64,000 nucleotides of DNA from Proteromonas lacertae (lineage: Eukaryota > Sar > Bigyra > Opalinata > Proteromonadidae), in NCBI GenBank assembly GCA_002245135.1, contig NGBS01000001.1, positions 496,001 to 560,000 of the forward strand, written 5' to 3'. The notes under the pieces are model-generated. The model did not search any database and was not told where the DNA came from. It saw only the letters and a list, made by a program, of their open reading frames with translations. Both the position numbers and the translations under genes were made by a program. Shown one piece after another: positions 63,837-64,000 of the stretch (the stretch's first letter is position 1; every line of letters begins with the position of its first letter).

Positions 63837-64000
63837 ATGAATTCTTTGATAAAGCAGAGGATTGAGAAATATTTATCGCAAAAACTTTATGAGAATGGTA
63901 TATAACTCAATGATACTATTTGATAGTGTTTTTTATATGTGATAGAATTGATCCAACACATTCTAATGAACAAATATCCAATTATATAGCCCAATGCTAT
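63837..64000 (+). CDS. Partial unknown gene at the right edge
   Basis: Exon 1 (63837-63897) encodes MNSLIKQRIEKYLSQKLYEN. A 29-nt intron (63898-63926) with the usual GTAT...TAG ends follows, and the frame stays open to the window edge (VFFICDRIDPTHSNEQISNY). A longer intron ending at the TAG near 63945 would lead quickly to a stop, so the short one is preferred. The first helix has a LisH-like look (I-x-x-Y-L), but too little is present to assign a family. Confidence 0.5.

Noticed and set aside
1-64000. Transposons, CRISPR arrays, tRNA or rRNA genes
   Set aside because: I found no transposase or reverse transcriptase motifs, no regularly spaced short repeats, no terminal inverted repeats and no recognisable RNA genes; the only large repeat is the protease array.

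Overview
This is nuclear DNA from a compact, very AT-rich eukaryote. All three standard stop codons are used: TGA ends the syntaxin, the PG-repeat gene and the gene ending at 31843. Most genes carry several tiny introns of about 22-47 nt that begin GTAT and end TAG. I reconstructed about 70 of them, and after splicing coding lengths were multiples of three except where noted. Gene content suggests a flagellated, oxygen-poor protist with a mitochondrion-related organelle: an RquA-type rhodoquinone methyltransferase and an i-AAA protease with organelle-type N-termini, plus axonemal-type genes (Tctex1, multi-EF-hand, sperm-tail PG-rich repeat). Very long proteins that mix FN3, PA14 and filamin-like modules are familiar from stramenopiles. 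A Proteromonas-like opalinate is therefore my best guess, with breviates as an alternative; neither is proven.

Layout. 1-26812 (-): an intronless gene for a secreted giant protein of more than 8,900 residues that runs off the left edge. 27121-28034 (+): rquA. 28558-30677 and 30785-31843 (+): two unrecognised multi-exon genes with zinc-binding cysteine clusters. 32007-34207 (+): i-AAA (YME1-like) protease. 34277-35014 (-): EF-hand-like protein. 35239-36740 (+): Sub2/UAP56 helicase. 36774-42949 (+): three near-identical tandem copies of a double-domain cathepsin X/Z gene. 43172-44963 (-): PP2A scaffold subunit. 45203-47228 (-): basic, coiled-coil protein. 47363-47813 (+): Tctex1-type dynein light chain. 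47928-48512 (-): DUF4833 protein. 48644-51456 (+): large EF-hand protein. 51553-53939 (-): armadillo-like protein. 54038-54935 (+): Qa-SNARE. 55050-56237 (-): PIG-U. 56396-59930 (-): FHA plus SAP-repeat chromatin protein. 60078-60726 (+): PG-rich repeat protein. 60893-61323 (+): UBL3-like protein with a CaaX box. 61356-61775 (-): small basic protein. 62333-63021 (+): ribosomal protein L24. 63133-63762 (-): unknown. 63837 to the right edge (+): unknown, partial.

Neighbouring genes lie close together in divergent and convergent pairs, often less than 150 bp apart, and a short CGTTT-containing element recurs upstream of start codons. I see no rRNA, tRNA, CRISPR or recognisable transposon.

A caution for any reader: at about a dozen places a reading frame breaks in a way that removing one base repairs, usually from a short homopolymer. 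All these breaks have the same sign. Seven lie in the 3.5-10 kb part of the giant gene. The rest lie in the 30785 gene, the i-AAA protease, cathepsin copy 3, the 45203-47228 gene and the FHA/SAP gene. I treat them as probable insertion errors in the assembly and annotate through them, but real decay or +1 frameshifting is not excluded.
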